A stretch of DNA of 64,000 nt, taken from assembly GCA_947631625.1 (NCBI GenBank), contig CANRMA010000002.1:124001-188000 (forward strand), in the 5' to 3' direction. This document shows, piece after piece, positions 1-8,611 of the stretch. Source of the DNA: an uncultured Lachnospiraceae bacterium. GTDB lineage: Bacteria; Bacillota; Clostridia; Lachnospirales; Lachnospiraceae. Every line of letters starts with the position of its first letter. The stretch's first letter is position 1. The notes below the pieces were generated by a model, which did no database searches, had not been told where the DNA came from, and saw nothing but the letters and a program-made list of their open reading frames with translations. The position numbers and the translations under genes were made by a program.

Positions 1-531
1 ATATATGGAGGTATGAACGGATTGCTTCAGAAAGATTGGCACTTTGGAGAATTTGTAGATAGATATATGTATGTCAATCCATATTATGTGTTAAAAGACC
101 CGGAATTAATTTTGCAACCATTTAAAGAATTTGAAAAAGATGGTTATATAGACGGTCATGATTTTATCAATCAGTATTTTAGACAGGAGGCGTTAGGTAC
201 ATATAATAATGCGTGTCAAACTGCTGGGATAGAATTTGTAGGACCGTATTCATTAACTTATCTTGATTCACCTATTGACTATAGTCGGATAAGATCCGGA
301 GATACGAAGTATATAATTCGAGAAGCTTTTAAAAAGTTATATCCAAAGATGGAGATGCCAGCTAAAATACCAATGCCGAGGCCTGTAAATGAATGGTTTA
401 AAAATTGGAAAGGGCCTCAAAGGGACGAGTTTATACCTCATTGTACAGATGATATGTCAGGAGACCAAAAATGGATGGTTTGGTCATTAGAGCGATTCTT
501 AAACCTGATAGAAAGGCAGGAGATGATATGA
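1..531 (+). CDS. Asparagine-synthase-like protein, C-terminal part (partial)
   Basis: The reading frame is open from the first base, so the gene starts upstream; 176 residues are visible. The end of the protein (KIPMPRPVNEWFKNW followed by the WSLERFLNLI helix) resembles the C-terminal synthetase domain of AsnB-type amidotransferases, which form amides by ATP-dependent adenylation of a carboxylate. The ATP-binding site and the glutaminase domain would lie outside the window. Its stop overlaps the start of the DUF362 gene (ATGA), so the two are translationally coupled. Next to a glycosyltransferase, such a protein may amidate a sugar acid of a surface polysaccharide; that role is inferred from context. 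Confidence 0.7.
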   Translation: MYGGMNGLLQKDWHFGEFVDRYMYVNPYYVLKDPELILQPFKEFEKDGYIDGHDFINQYFRQEALGTYNNACQTAGIEFVGPYSLTYLDSPIDYSRIRSGDTKYIIREAFKKLYPKMEMPAKIPMPRPVNEWFKNWKGPQRDEFIPHCTDDMSGDQKWMVWSLERFLNLIERQEMI

Positions 532-1748
532 GTAGAGTAGCGATTGAATATGCTGATAACTATAGGTTAGAGACAATAAAAGAAGCATTGCGAAAATGTT
601 TTGTAAATCTCGGAATGCAGGAGGAAAATCCTTTCGGTGAAATTATAAAACCGGGCAACAAAGTTTTTATAAAGCCCAATTGGGTGGCATCCAGATGGAG
701 AGCATCATGCCAACATAAAGACTCTTTATATTGCGTGATAACACATCCTGCGGTTATAGAGGCGGTTGCTGATTTTGTTGATGAAGCGTTGCGGGGTGAT
801 GGTGAGATTATTATAGGTGACAATCCTTCAATAGATGCAGATTTTCAGGAATTAATGGAATTTACTGAAATAAAGAAATTGGAGTCAAAATATAGTGTAA
901 AAACTAAAATACTGGATTTAAGACCATTAGTTTGCGATGATTTGAATAACTACGGAAAAAAGAATTTAATGGTATCTCAGTTAGGAGATCCTTTCGGTAC
1001 GGTTGAAGTTAATTTAGGAAAGGATTCATTGTTATATGGAATTGATCCTGCAAGATTTAGAGGAGTATTTGATGAAAGAGATGAAACCATAGCCTCTCAT
1101 ATGGGAGAAACGCAGCTATATACTTTTGCCAGAAGTTTATATGATGCAGATGTATATATTTCAATACCTAAAATGAAAACACATCAGAAGGTCGGGGTTA
1201 CACTTAATTTAAAAGGGTTGGTTGGCACCATATCTAATAAAAATCAATTGGTTCATTGGCAAGTAGGTTATCCTGAAATACGGGGAGATGAGTATCCGAC
1301 TAAGGAAGCCTGGGAGGCAGGACAGGTAGCTAATGTAAAACATCGAGGCGCATGGCCGGGCAATGACACCATATGGAGAATGGTGGTTGATTTATATAAA
1401 GCAATGCTTAGGAAAGAGAGAAAATATTTTTCGGTAGTGGACGGTATAGTTGGAGGAGAAGGTCAGGGACCGTTCTGCCCTACAAGTAAGTATGCCAATA
1501 CAGTGATAGTTGGAGATAATTTGTTAAATGTTGATCTTGTGACTGCAAGATATATGGGTTTCGATCCGTTAAAAATCAAGTATCTTGAATATTTTGTAAA
1601 AACCTTGGATGAAGATATTATGAATGAACTTCAAATTATAAAAAACGGATATGTAGTAGATGATTATTTTGGCGCAGCTTCTTCATATGCAGATTTTGCT
1701 GTTGTAGAGCAGTGGAACATAATAAAACATACATATATGGAGGATTAA
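528..1748 (+). CDS. DUF362 domain protein
   Basis: 406 residues. ATG at 528 is chosen over an upstream ATG at 471 because it overlaps the preceding stop as ATGA and has GGCAGGAG just upstream. Family hallmarks are the early KVFIKPNWV strand (about residues 45-53) and the KMKTHQKVGVTLNLKGLVG segment near residue 215, typical of DUF362. Members are often linked to iron-sulfur or cofactor chemistry, but no clustered CxxC ferredoxin motif is visible here. It lies in a tight run with the asparagine-synthase-like gene and a nucleotidyltransferase, suggesting a role in making a polysaccharide substituent. The reaction is unknown. Confidence 0.75.
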   Translation: MSRVAIEYADNYRLETIKEALRKCFVNLGMQEENPFGEIIKPGNKVFIKPNWVASRWRASCQHKDSLYCVITHPAVIEAVADFVDEALRGDGEIIIGDNPSIDADFQELMEFTEIKKLESKYSVKTKILDLRPLVCDDLNNYGKKNLMVSQLGDPFGTVEVNLGKDSLLYGIDPARFRGVFDERDETIASHMGETQLYTFARSLYDADVYISIPKMKTHQKVGVTLNLKGLVGTISNKNQLVHWQVGYPEIRGDEYPTKEAWEAGQVANVKHRGAWPGNDTIWRMVVDLYKAMLRKERKYFSVVDGIVGGEGQGPFCPTSKYANTVIVGDNLLNVDLVTARYMGFDPLKIKYLEYFVKTLDEDIMNELQIIKNGYVVDDYFGAASSYADFAVVEQWNIIKHTYMED

Positions 1749-1749
1749 T

Positions 1750-2184
1750 ATGATAATAGGATATACAACGGGAGTATATGACTTGTTTCATGTCGGTCAT
1801 TTAAATTTATTTAAAAATGCTAAAGGAATGTGTGACAAATTAATTGTAGGAGTTACAGTGGACGAGTTGGTGCAATATAAAGGTAAAAAGGCAATGATTC
1901 CTTTTGAAGATCGCATTGAATTAGTACGGAGTTGTATCTATGTTGATGCAGCAGTTCCACAATATGATATGGATAAACTGACTGCGGCTAAAAAATTAGG
2001 AGCGTCATATCTATTTGTTGGTGATGACTGGTATGGAACGGAAAAATGGAAAAAATACGAAGAGGAATTTGCAAGAGAAGATATAAAAATTATTTATTTT
2101 CCATATACAAAAGGTATTTCTTCTACAAAAATCAATGATGCACTTAGTGCAATTCGAAAAGATGATTTAAATGATTTGAAATAG
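1750..2184 (+). CDS. Cytidylyltransferase-like protein (TagD/glycerol-3-phosphate cytidylyltransferase family)
   Basis: 144 residues, the usual length for TagD-like enzymes. The nucleotide-binding signature GVYDLFHVGH (residues 8-17) contains the HxGH motif, and SSTKIND near residue 129 corresponds to the RxxxISTT-like element. Such enzymes transfer CMP from CTP to a phosphorylated polyol, giving CDP-glycerol or CDP-ribitol for wall or capsule polymers. The start lies 1 base after the DUF362 stop, with GGAGG at 1739-1743. The substrate cannot be read from sequence; in this cluster it probably activates an unusual residue or phospho-alcohol. Confidence 0.8.
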   Translation: MIIGYTTGVYDLFHVGHLNLFKNAKGMCDKLIVGVTVDELVQYKGKKAMIPFEDRIELVRSCIYVDAAVPQYDMDKLTAAKKLGASYLFVGDDWYGTEKWKKYEEEFAREDIKIIYFPYTKGISSTKINDALSAIRKDDLNDLK

Positions 2185-2199
2185 AAATGGATATTTTCT

Positions 2200-3324
2200 A
2201 TGATATTAAAAAATTGTGGATATAAAGAATTTGCTGAAAAAATAGAAACTGAAAAGAAGAAAATTATTGTATATGGTGTTGGTATGATAGGGCAGATCGT
2301 TGTGCCCTATCTTGTGGAAGAATATGTACTTTATGATAATTTAATATGTTTCGTGGATATGGATCAAAGGAAATGGAGAAGTAAGGTAAAAATTAACAGC
2401 AGAGAGTATGAGATAACTAAACCGGATTTTCTGAAGACCATAGATGATAGTTATGTTTTGTTGATAACAAATAGTAAATTTATTCCAATAATTAATTTTC
2501 TTGATTCCATATCATGTTTAAATGAGGTAAGTGGTTATATTGTTCCAATCATGCAAATATATGAGCTAAATAGTACTGAGTCGATTATTATTCAGCATAG
2601 CAGGAAACAACCTATTATTCCAAAAAAAATTCACTACTGTTGGTTTGGCAGAAAAAAAATGCCTGATTTTTTGACAGACTGTATTATGTCATGGAGAGAA
2701 AAATGTCCTGACTATGAAATAATTGAGTGGAATGAGGATAACTATAATGTAAACAGACATGATTTTACAAAAGAAGCCTATGAAAAAGGTAAATTCGGAT
2801 TTGTGTCAGATGTGGCGCGTTTGGATATTCTTTATGAAAATGGAGGAGTATATCTGGATACTGATGTAACCCTTATGAAATGTTTAGACGATTTTTTATA
2901 TCAGGATGGTTTCATTGGAACAGAAAAATGGGGGAATATCAATTCAGGAGGTGGATGTGGGTTTGTTGCAGGTCATACCATGTTGAAAAAGATTATAGAT
3001 TATAGAGAACAGTTTCATTTTGTTTTAGAAGATGGGAGCTTGAATATGGAGACAAATGGTATATATGAGACGAGACCATTTCTTAAAGAAGGGTTTAAGC
3101 CAAATAATCACCTTCAGTATATTGGAAATGTGACAGTTTATCCATCTTATACGCATCATCCATATGATTATATGAGCTGTGAAATACATAAAAAAGAATC
3201 AACAGTATCCATTCATCATTTTTATGGTGGTTGGATGGAAGATTCGGAGCGATTGAGCAGGGAAAATACACAGAATCAGTATAAAAATATCATAAATCGC
3301 ATTAAAAATGGAGGTAGACAATAA
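2200..3324 (+). CDS. Glycosyltransferase with N-terminal Rossmann-like domain (GT32-like capsular type)
   Basis: 374 residues in two parts. Residues 1 to about 125 hold a nucleotide-binding-like fold starting KKIIVYGVGMIGQ, as found fused to sugar-modifying enzymes. Residues about 143-374 are a DXD glycosyltransferase: PKKIHYCWFG opens the domain, FVSDVARLDILYENGGVYLDTDV carries the metal-binding D220-T-D222, and a GG(W)MED tail closes it. It probably adds a sugar from a nucleotide donor to a capsule or teichoic-type repeat unit at the cytoplasmic membrane. It is the last intact gene of the cluster visible here. The ribosome-binding site is weak. Donor and acceptor are unknown. Confidence 0.8.
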   Translation: MILKNCGYKEFAEKIETEKKKIIVYGVGMIGQIVVPYLVEEYVLYDNLICFVDMDQRKWRSKVKINSREYEITKPDFLKTIDDSYVLLITNSKFIPIINFLDSISCLNEVSGYIVPIMQIYELNSTESIIIQHSRKQPIIPKKIHYCWFGRKKMPDFLTDCIMSWREKCPDYEIIEWNEDNYNVNRHDFTKEAYEKGKFGFVSDVARLDILYENGGVYLDTDVTLMKCLDDFLYQDGFIGTEKWGNINSGGGCGFVAGHTMLKKIIDYREQFHFVLEDGSLNMETNGIYETRPFLKEGFKPNNHLQYIGNVTVYPSYTHHPYDYMSCEIHKKESTVSIHHFYGGWMEDSERLSRENTQNQYKNIINRIKNGGRQ

Positions 3325-3382
3325 TGTATTCTTTCTAATAAAAAATAAATTAGAGAATTTTAAAAGTATGATTTAAATAAAA

Positions 3383-3775
3383 ATGAATTTTAAAATCACA
3401 GCATACATAATGCGTGCTAATTATGGAAATTTGGGAAAAGAGGTAAAAAATATACAAAAGGGCGGCATAGACTCTTTCCATATATACATCATGGACAGGC
3501 AGTGTGTTCCAAACTTTAGGCAATCTTCGCAAGGGGGACACGATTTATATTAACCCTGAAGCGGAATATTATTCTTCTATGACTTTGCAGAAGATCATTA
3601 ATGCAGGCATGATACCAAGTATAGCCATCAATCCGGGAAATGTGGGGCAGAGAAATCTGATACATATTTATATGCGCTTTAGCCTGTTGAGGGCATTGGA
3701 GTTTTTCGCGTTCCGAAAAATGGAGCAAAGCACTATTTGATAAATTGCAAGCTTTCGAAAAAATATATGCACAAT
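3383..3775 (+). pseudogene. Decayed ribulose-phosphate 3-epimerase family gene
   Basis: From ATG 3383 the frame reads MNFKITAYIMRANYGNLGKE, then GGIDSFHIYIMDRQCVPNF, a clear match to the RPE N-terminus (SILSANF...LGKEV...HIDVMDGHFVPN). The second metal/catalytic region is degraded, with D-G changed to D-R. The match then jumps to another frame (from about 3507), where INPEAEYY, TLQKIINAGMIPSIAINPG resembles the H-x-E-A and K/A-G-x-x-x-N-P strands of the family. About 50 residues between the blocks are missing. A third weak block (LFDKLQAFEKIYAQ, 3733) may be the C-terminal helix. No intact protein can be made. It probably belonged to the adjacent sugar cluster. Confidence 0.65.
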
Positions 3776-4029
3776 AAAAAGACGGTATCTCTATAAGAGA
3801 GCAGTCATTTGATGTGCATTTACATTTACTGGTTATATGCAACTTTTCATAGGGTAGTAAAAAATTAGAACGGTTGGGAGAGAAAGTAGTGTGGGTGGTG
3901 AAGTAGACTTAGAGTATAATTTTCATTGGCAAAAATAAAAAGAAGAGGCCGAAGCCCCTTCCCTATCATATAGAACTGCCTTATGATTAAGTTGCCGAGA
4001 CTAAACGTAAGGAGCTGTATGATAGGATT

Positions 4030-4480
4030 ATGATAAAGGATAACGGGCTGAGTTTCAAGGACTTGGAGAAAAAAATTTACGAATGGGGATGTCAAATCTG
4101 CCGGGAGTTCACAAAAGAGTTTCTGGAACGGTATGACAGGCAGCTGATGGAATGGCGTGATAAAACGAGATACCAGAACAAAGGTCTGAGGCACACTACC
4201 ACGAGGACCATCTTCGGGGAAGTAGATTACTGGAGAACCGTCTATGAGGTAATGGACGAGATAAATGAAAAACGCTATGTATATCTCCTAGACAAAAATC
4301 TGGAACCGGATCCGGTCGGACTGATACCCACAAATATGGCGGAGCTTATGGCTCAGGGAATCTCGGAGTTGGGATGCTCCATGTGGAAAAAGCGGAGATC
4401 AAGGTAGGGATAGCGTATTACGGTTGGAAGAAAACAGGGAAGGGCAGCAGACAAAGACCGAGAAACAATGGAAGTGTAAG
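4030..4480 (+). pseudogene. ISLre2-family (UPF0236) transposase remnant
   Basis: The open stretch 4030-4407 contains WGCQICREFTKEFLERYDRQ and TRTIFGEVDYWRTVYE, typical of the N-terminal third of ISLre2 transposases (about 450 residues when whole). The match then ends abruptly. In the next frame from 4383, VEKAEIKVGIAYYGWKKTGKG resembles the later IAYEGWKK segment that precedes the catalytic core, so an internal deletion removed part of the protein. No catalytic region and no inverted repeats were found, so this is a dead fragment. It lies beside the epimerase pseudogene in an area of decay. Confidence 0.7.
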
Positions 4481-4776
4481 CCTTATACTCATATTTTTAT
4501 AATGTCTATGTTCCATTTTTATGCCATAATATTTTTTTCATTATCTATAAGATGAACATTATATGATATGCTTTTATTTAGAATAGTTAATAAATTTAGT
4601 TTCCAGAAAGAATGTATATTTTTCTTTTTAAAACCATTTCAGAAGAATGACTATTTGGAAAAAATTGGAATAGTATATTTTGGCTATCCAAACTATTATA
4701 TAATATGATGGAAATTGTAGATATCGTTCTTAAAATTTAAGAAAACCACCGAACTAATACATACGATTATAAGTAT
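4481..4776. other. AT-rich intergenic stretch, no gene seen
   Basis: About 300 bases of very AT-rich sequence between the transposase remnant and the minus-strand terminator. I see no reading frame of coding character, no RNA motif and no long repeat. It probably represents decayed DNA. Confidence 0.5.
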
Positions 4777-4812
4777 AAAAAGAGCTGCACATTTATTGCA
4801 ACAGCCCTTTTC
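4777..4812 (-). terminator. Rho-independent terminator of the UPF0126 gene
   Basis: On the minus strand AAAAGGGCTG pairs with CAGCTCTTTT across a 14-base loop, followed by a T-rich run (TTTTTATACTT). It lies about 45 bases beyond the stop of the minus-strand channel gene. Confidence 0.75.
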
Positions 4813-4857
4813 AAGATTTCATAATCCACTCATTTAGGTATAGCTTTCTGTAGGTTA

Positions 4858-5637
4858 TCAACATTGACGGATATGGTGTTGTATCAGATATATTTTAGGG
4901 CGTTTTGAATAGATTCCATAGTTTTTTATGATTTTGCCTATGTTTTGCTTATGAAATTTATTGCTGTTATTATAGATAGCTATATACAGAAAGCATGCCT
5001 TATAACATGGAATCATTAGGCTTTCCAAATAGGAATTACATAGAGCTTTAAAGTTGGTATTTACCAGGAAAAGTCCAACAGCGATAAAACACACGAGGCA
5101 AAGCGAGTGTCTAAATATATAATAATAACAGCAACCAAGCAAAGTTACAACGTGATAACGAATTATTCCTTTGCTTTTTACAATCTCCGTGATTGATTTC
5201 CCGCTTGCAAGGATTCCTCCTCCAATGGCAGTAATATATCCACAGGCAATGACTGTTAAAATGTTTTCACTATATAAAAATGCCTTATCCATACCGATGC
5301 ATACGAAGCTTCCGAGACCGAAAGCGTCTGAAATAGCTACAATCCGTATTGCTATAAAATAATATTTATTATTTACATTACAAACGAAGAAATAATAAGT
5401 ATAAAGAAGTCCGACACTTACAACCAACATAATGTCTGGCAAAGCCGATAAAGTAAGCAGCCATGGAGGTATGCCCAGAAAAATAACGTCTCGAATAAAT
5501 CCACCTCCAAATGCGTTTGCTATATAGCGAAGCATAGGAATGCCATTATCATATTTTCCTTTCTCGGCTCCTTGAGCAGCACATGAGACAATTCCTATAT
5601 AGTAAATTAATAAAATAATAATCGCGTTGCTATCCAT
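4858..5637 (-). CDS. UPF0126/TRIC-like membrane channel protein
   Basis: 259 residues from ATG at 5637, preceded by AGGAGG with 8-base spacing; an upstream in-frame start at 5670 would swallow this site. About six or seven hydrophobic segments are visible. The glycine-rich signature GGGFIRDVI (near residue 45) and its second-half counterpart AIGGGILASG mark the two pseudo-repeats of the UPF0126 (YicG) family, the prokaryotic TRIC-type cation channels. The usual length is about 205 residues; this one has a polar, basic C-terminal extension of about 50 residues (KFHKQNIGKIIKNYG) without recognised homology. The second half also lacks the arginine-aspartate found in the first motif. Confidence 0.75.
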   Translation of the reverse strand: MDSNAIIILLIYYIGIVSCAAQGAEKGKYDNGIPMLRYIANAFGGGFIRDVIFLGIPPWLLTLSALPDIMLVVSVGLLYTYYFFVCNVNNKYYFIAIRIVAISDAFGLGSFVCIGMDKAFLYSENILTVIACGYITAIGGGILASGKSITEIVKSKGIIRYHVVTLLGCCYYYIFRHSLCLVCFIAVGLFLVNTNFKALCNSYLESLMIPCYKACFLYIAIYNNSNKFHKQNIGKIIKNYGIYSKRPKIYLIQHHIRQC

Positions 5638-6020
5638 AAAGCATACCTCCTTGCATTTTCTATTCTCCATGCATTAAAATATATTAGTATGAAACGAAGT
5701 AACATTGTATTAATTCGTTTCAAGGTTAATGTAGCAACAGTATAGACAGTTGTAATATTTTTAACACCATAATCTGTGTGGCACAAAGTGTTGCACTCTA
5801 GTGTTATCTCTCAAAACGTTGTTCGTTCACATTTACATAAATTGTACTTTATTTAGGACATGGTATTCCAGAGAATGAAGATGGAATTTGGCGATTGTAT
5901 AATTCGTCTCTATTCCGGATAATTTTCCATTAAATTCCGTTATTTTTGCTTTAGACGATACAAGTCTGGGTTTTTATGATATATTTATATATATTTTAGT
6001 GTGACCATGGGAGGACGAAT
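5638..6020. other. Divergent intergenic region between 4858-5637 (-) and 6021-8363 (+)
   Basis: 383 bases that must hold the promoters of both divergent genes. It contains the 9-bp inverted repeat at 5690-5722 and a TATAAT-like hexamer near 5895 without a good -35 partner. A short in-frame stretch near 5857-5935 (GHGIPENEDGIWRLYNSS) looks coding-like but has no start, and may be a relic of a lost gene. Confidence 0.4.
5690..5722. promoter_or_regulatory. 9-bp inverted repeat, possible operator
   Basis: TGAAACGAA at 5690-5698 is perfectly inverted as TTCGTTTCA at 5714-5722, 15 bases apart, centred about 70 bases upstream of the minus-strand channel gene. The spacing places the half-sites about two helical turns apart, suiting a dimeric regulator. 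There is no T-run, so a terminator is unlikely. Function is inferred. Confidence 0.4.
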
Positions 6021-8363
6021 ATGAGAATTACAGAGGAAAAAATTGTTTCAATCATTATTCAATTTTTTAAGGATCGAAAAAATCTTTCCTTTTATGAGCT
6101 TGCTGATAAAATACAGGTTGACCAGAAATCTATAAAGGGTTGGTATATGTTGCAGCGTAAAAGTATACGTTCTGGATCAATCAAACAATTAATATCTTGT
6201 TTGCAAAATGATATTTCCTCAGATTTTGAGGAATTTTCGGAATTTGCCATTGAAGAATTGGATAAAGAAGGAATTGGTAGGGAATACACATGGGAAATAT
6301 TTAGCAACAACGGAAAAAATCTTTCTATTATTAAAGAACAATTGCTAAAGCTTGATATCCCCGAACAAGAATATCTGCAAGAAAAAATAGGCACTGCTAA
6401 TATAATTAGAATTCTTAAATCTTTTTTAGTAACGTATCGAGAATATTTTCAAGTAATTGAAAAAAATATAGGTGAAGGAGACGTTGTTGTATATCGTCGT
6501 TTGGTTTATAATGATAGAAAATCAAATGATATTAGTTACCTGATTGTTAAATTTCCAAATGCCTATTATGTGGGCGTTATATTGTCTAATTATGTGATAG
6601 ATTGGTATGATAAAAATGCATACGATTATTATTTATTCATGATTGAAAAATTGAAAAATCAAAATGAATTGAAAATGCTTTTGTTTATTACGGATATTGA
6701 TAAAAAAAGAGTTCCTTTTGAGACACAGTCATTATTAATGAAAAAGTATAATCTTTTTTTTGAATTTGTAAGTGAAATGGATTTACAGAAAATATCAATT
6801 CGGGGACTTGAGTTTCAGGACGAGAATGGTTCTGAACTTTCAAAATTAGTGTATCAACATAAATATGCCCAACTAATTTTTGAAAGATTTATGTCATATC
6901 TTTCTGTAATTAGCAATGAGCTTATTTTCATGCCTTATTTGAAAAAACTCAATAAGGAGCTTGATCAAGATGATTTAAAAGAAATGCATAAGGTACTTAA
7001 TAAAATATTGCCCTCATATCAGAAAAGAACCAATGTTAAGAATTTTACTCATTATGCGAATGAAGTAATGTTAAAAGAAATTTGTAGATATTCTTATCTG
7101 TCTCGACATACCATTTACTATGAGCGTACCTTAGTTTCTAAAGAAGTGGAGAAAATTGAAAAAATACCCCTTGCCATAGAAATATGCGCACCGAATTCTC
7201 TTACAACATGCGATATAATTGACAAATGTGAAAGATTATTATTGTTTACAACTTCCCATAGCGCATATTCTATTATGGAAAAACTAGAAGAAAAAACATG
7301 CCAAAAATTTTTGCCATCAAATGTTTCGTTGCGTTTATGCCACTTAAATCCTGAATATATGATGCATCAATATCCAGAAGAATTAAATGGTAATGTGGAT
7401 TTTCTGGTAATTGGATATGGTGCGGGAAGCCAAATTAATGACCTGACTCGTTTTGTTCGATATGCATATAACTGGTTATCAGAAAATGGAATTTTATTTA
7501 TTTCTGTATATAATAAAGAGGCTATTATATTAAATAAGAACCATATAAATGATCAACGTTTTGAGAGTTCACCAATATATTTGTCTGATTATTGGACCTA
7601 TACACTAAATGAACATCCTCCATTATTAAAAAAACTAAAGGCCTATTCTCCGGAAAGCCTTAGATCAACATATTTATCTTTTTTTGGTACAGAAAATATT
7701 AATATTTCAACGTACCCATATATTTCTGCACTAATAAATCCAAGTGAATATTCAAGACTAATTCTTGACGAGATTCGTGAAGCAGATAAAACATTTGCAA
7801 AAACAGGAATTCATGGGCAGTTAATTGATGCAGTTGTGCATAAAAAAGAGTTTGTTGAGAAAGCAGATACAAAAATAAGGGACTATCTTGCTGATCTTAA
7901 TATACAACATTATAATTACCGGCATACCTTGGCGCCAGACGCAAAAAGTTTAAAACGAAGTTTACAAGAAAAACATGTGCCCATGTCAAATGCAACACTT
8001 TTAAAGATGGTTGTATTACAGAAAAAAAATCCAACGCCATCCACTGAGAACTGTTGGGGTTATGCTATCCTTCCTTATAATGAAATAGCTGTTTATGACC
8101 GTATGAAATTTGAATTAGCCTCAGAATCTTTTGTGATTAAAAAGTTTAATCAAGGAACAATTTCACCGTTAACTGTTTTTGCACAAAGAGCAAGCAATAA
8201 GAATTTCGATGAAAAAATATTTTTACAATATAGAGATCGTATTAATACAGAATATGTAATTATGAGTGGTGATTCCAATACAGAAAGTATACGGATTAAA
8301 ACAAAGGACTTTCTCGAAATGGCTACAAATGCAAATGTTATTTTTCAGAACATAATTGAATAA
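6021..8363 (+). CDS. Multidomain protein: HTH-like N-terminus, methyltransferase-like core, YbaK/ProX-like editing domain
   Basis: 780 residues, start supported by GGGAGG 7 bases upstream. Residues about 20-62 (LSFYELADKIQVDQKSIKGW) look like a helix-turn-helix. Residues about 150-255 form an alpha/beta domain I cannot name. Residues about 383-503 resemble a class I SAM methyltransferase: LAIEICAPNSLTTC in the place of motif I (glycines largely lost), DFLVIGYGAG, and the late strand LSENGILFISVYN. Residues about 620-770 resemble YbaK/ProX aminoacyl-tRNA deacylases: YRHTLAPDAKSLK, LLKMVVLQKK, the turn GTISPLTVF, and YVIMSGDSNTESIRIKTKDF. This combination is not one I recognise. Activity of either domain is unproven. 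It is monocistronic, between its own promoter region and a terminator. Confidence 0.55.
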   Translation: MRITEEKIVSIIIQFFKDRKNLSFYELADKIQVDQKSIKGWYMLQRKSIRSGSIKQLISCLQNDISSDFEEFSEFAIEELDKEGIGREYTWEIFSNNGKNLSIIKEQLLKLDIPEQEYLQEKIGTANIIRILKSFLVTYREYFQVIEKNIGEGDVVVYRRLVYNDRKSNDISYLIVKFPNAYYVGVILSNYVIDWYDKNAYDYYLFMIEKLKNQNELKMLLFITDIDKKRVPFETQSLLMKKYNLFFEFVSEMDLQKISIRGLEFQDENGSELSKLVYQHKYAQLIFERFMSYLSVISNELIFMPYLKKLNKELDQDDLKEMHKVLNKILPSYQKRTNVKNFTHYANEVMLKEICRYSYLSRHTIYYERTLVSKEVEKIEKIPLAIEICAPNSLTTCDIIDKCERLLLFTTSHSAYSIMEKLEEKTCQKFLPSNVSLRLCHLNPEYMMHQYPEELNGNVDFLVIGYGAGSQINDLTRFVRYAYNWLSENGILFISVYNKEAIILNKNHINDQRFESSPIYLSDYWTYTLNEHPPLLKKLKAYSPESLRSTYLSFFGTENINISTYPYISALINPSEYSRLILDEIREADKTFAKTGIHGQLIDAVVHKKEFVEKADTKIRDYLADLNIQHYNYRHTLAPDAKSLKRSLQEKHVPMSNATLLKMVVLQKKNPTPSTENCWGYAILPYNEIAVYDRMKFELASESFVIKKFNQGTISPLTVFAQRASNKNFDEKIFLQYRDRINTEYVIMSGDSNTESIRIKTKDFLEMATNANVIFQNIIE

Positions 8364-8426
8364 ATATAAGAAGGAGATAAATAAAAACTTATAGCAATTA
8401 ATATCGAAAAGCTTTTCTATTAGAAG

Positions 8427-8463
8427 AAAACGACTGAGGTTTTGATAACTTCAGCCGTTTCTT
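8427..8463 (+). terminator. Probable terminator of the 780-residue gene
   Basis: AAACGACTGAGGT can pair with ACTTCAGCCGTTT (one internal mismatch) across a short loop, followed by CTTTG. It lies about 60 bases after the stop and just before the left end of the IS4 element. The T-run is short, so efficiency is uncertain. Confidence 0.5.
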
Positions 8464-8483
8464 TGTATGGCAGTCTTTTAATA

Positions 8484-8519
8484 AACCACCTGCTATGCAG
8501 GCAATGTCGTCAACTTAAG
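8484..8519 (+). repeat. Left terminal inverted repeat of the IS4 element
   Basis: About 36 bp. The inner 20 bp match the right end exactly. The outer part forms a 5-bp stem with a TAT loop whose sequence differs from the right end but keeps pairing. Confidence 0.75.
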
Positions 8520-8546
8520 GGAACAGGAAAGGTAAAAAATTATAAT

Positions 8547-8572
8547 TTTTAGCTATAAATTTTAGCTATAAA
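8547..8572 (+). repeat. 13-bp tandem duplication inside the IS left end
   Basis: TTTTAGCTATAAA occurs twice in a row (8547-8559 and 8560-8572), 15 bases upstream of a TTGACA hexamer (8587-8592) that may be the -35 box of the transposase promoter. No good -10 box at normal spacing was found. Confidence 0.5.
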
Positions 8573-8611
8573 TTTATTAAAAATACTTGACAAAACGGTC
8601 AAAATATGCCG

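Noticed and set aside
471-527. Upstream start of the DUF362 gene
   Set aside because: Lies inside the asparagine-synthase-like gene; ATG 528 with ATGA overlap and a ribosome site is better.
3516-3842. Minus-strand 108-residue frame over the epimerase pseudogene
   Set aside because: The plus strand matches a known family in two frames; the minus frame has no family features.
5857-5935. Short coding-like stretch GHGIPENEDGIWRLYNSS
   Set aside because: No start codon and only about 25 residues before a stop; family not recognised. It may be a relic, but evidence is too thin for a gene call.
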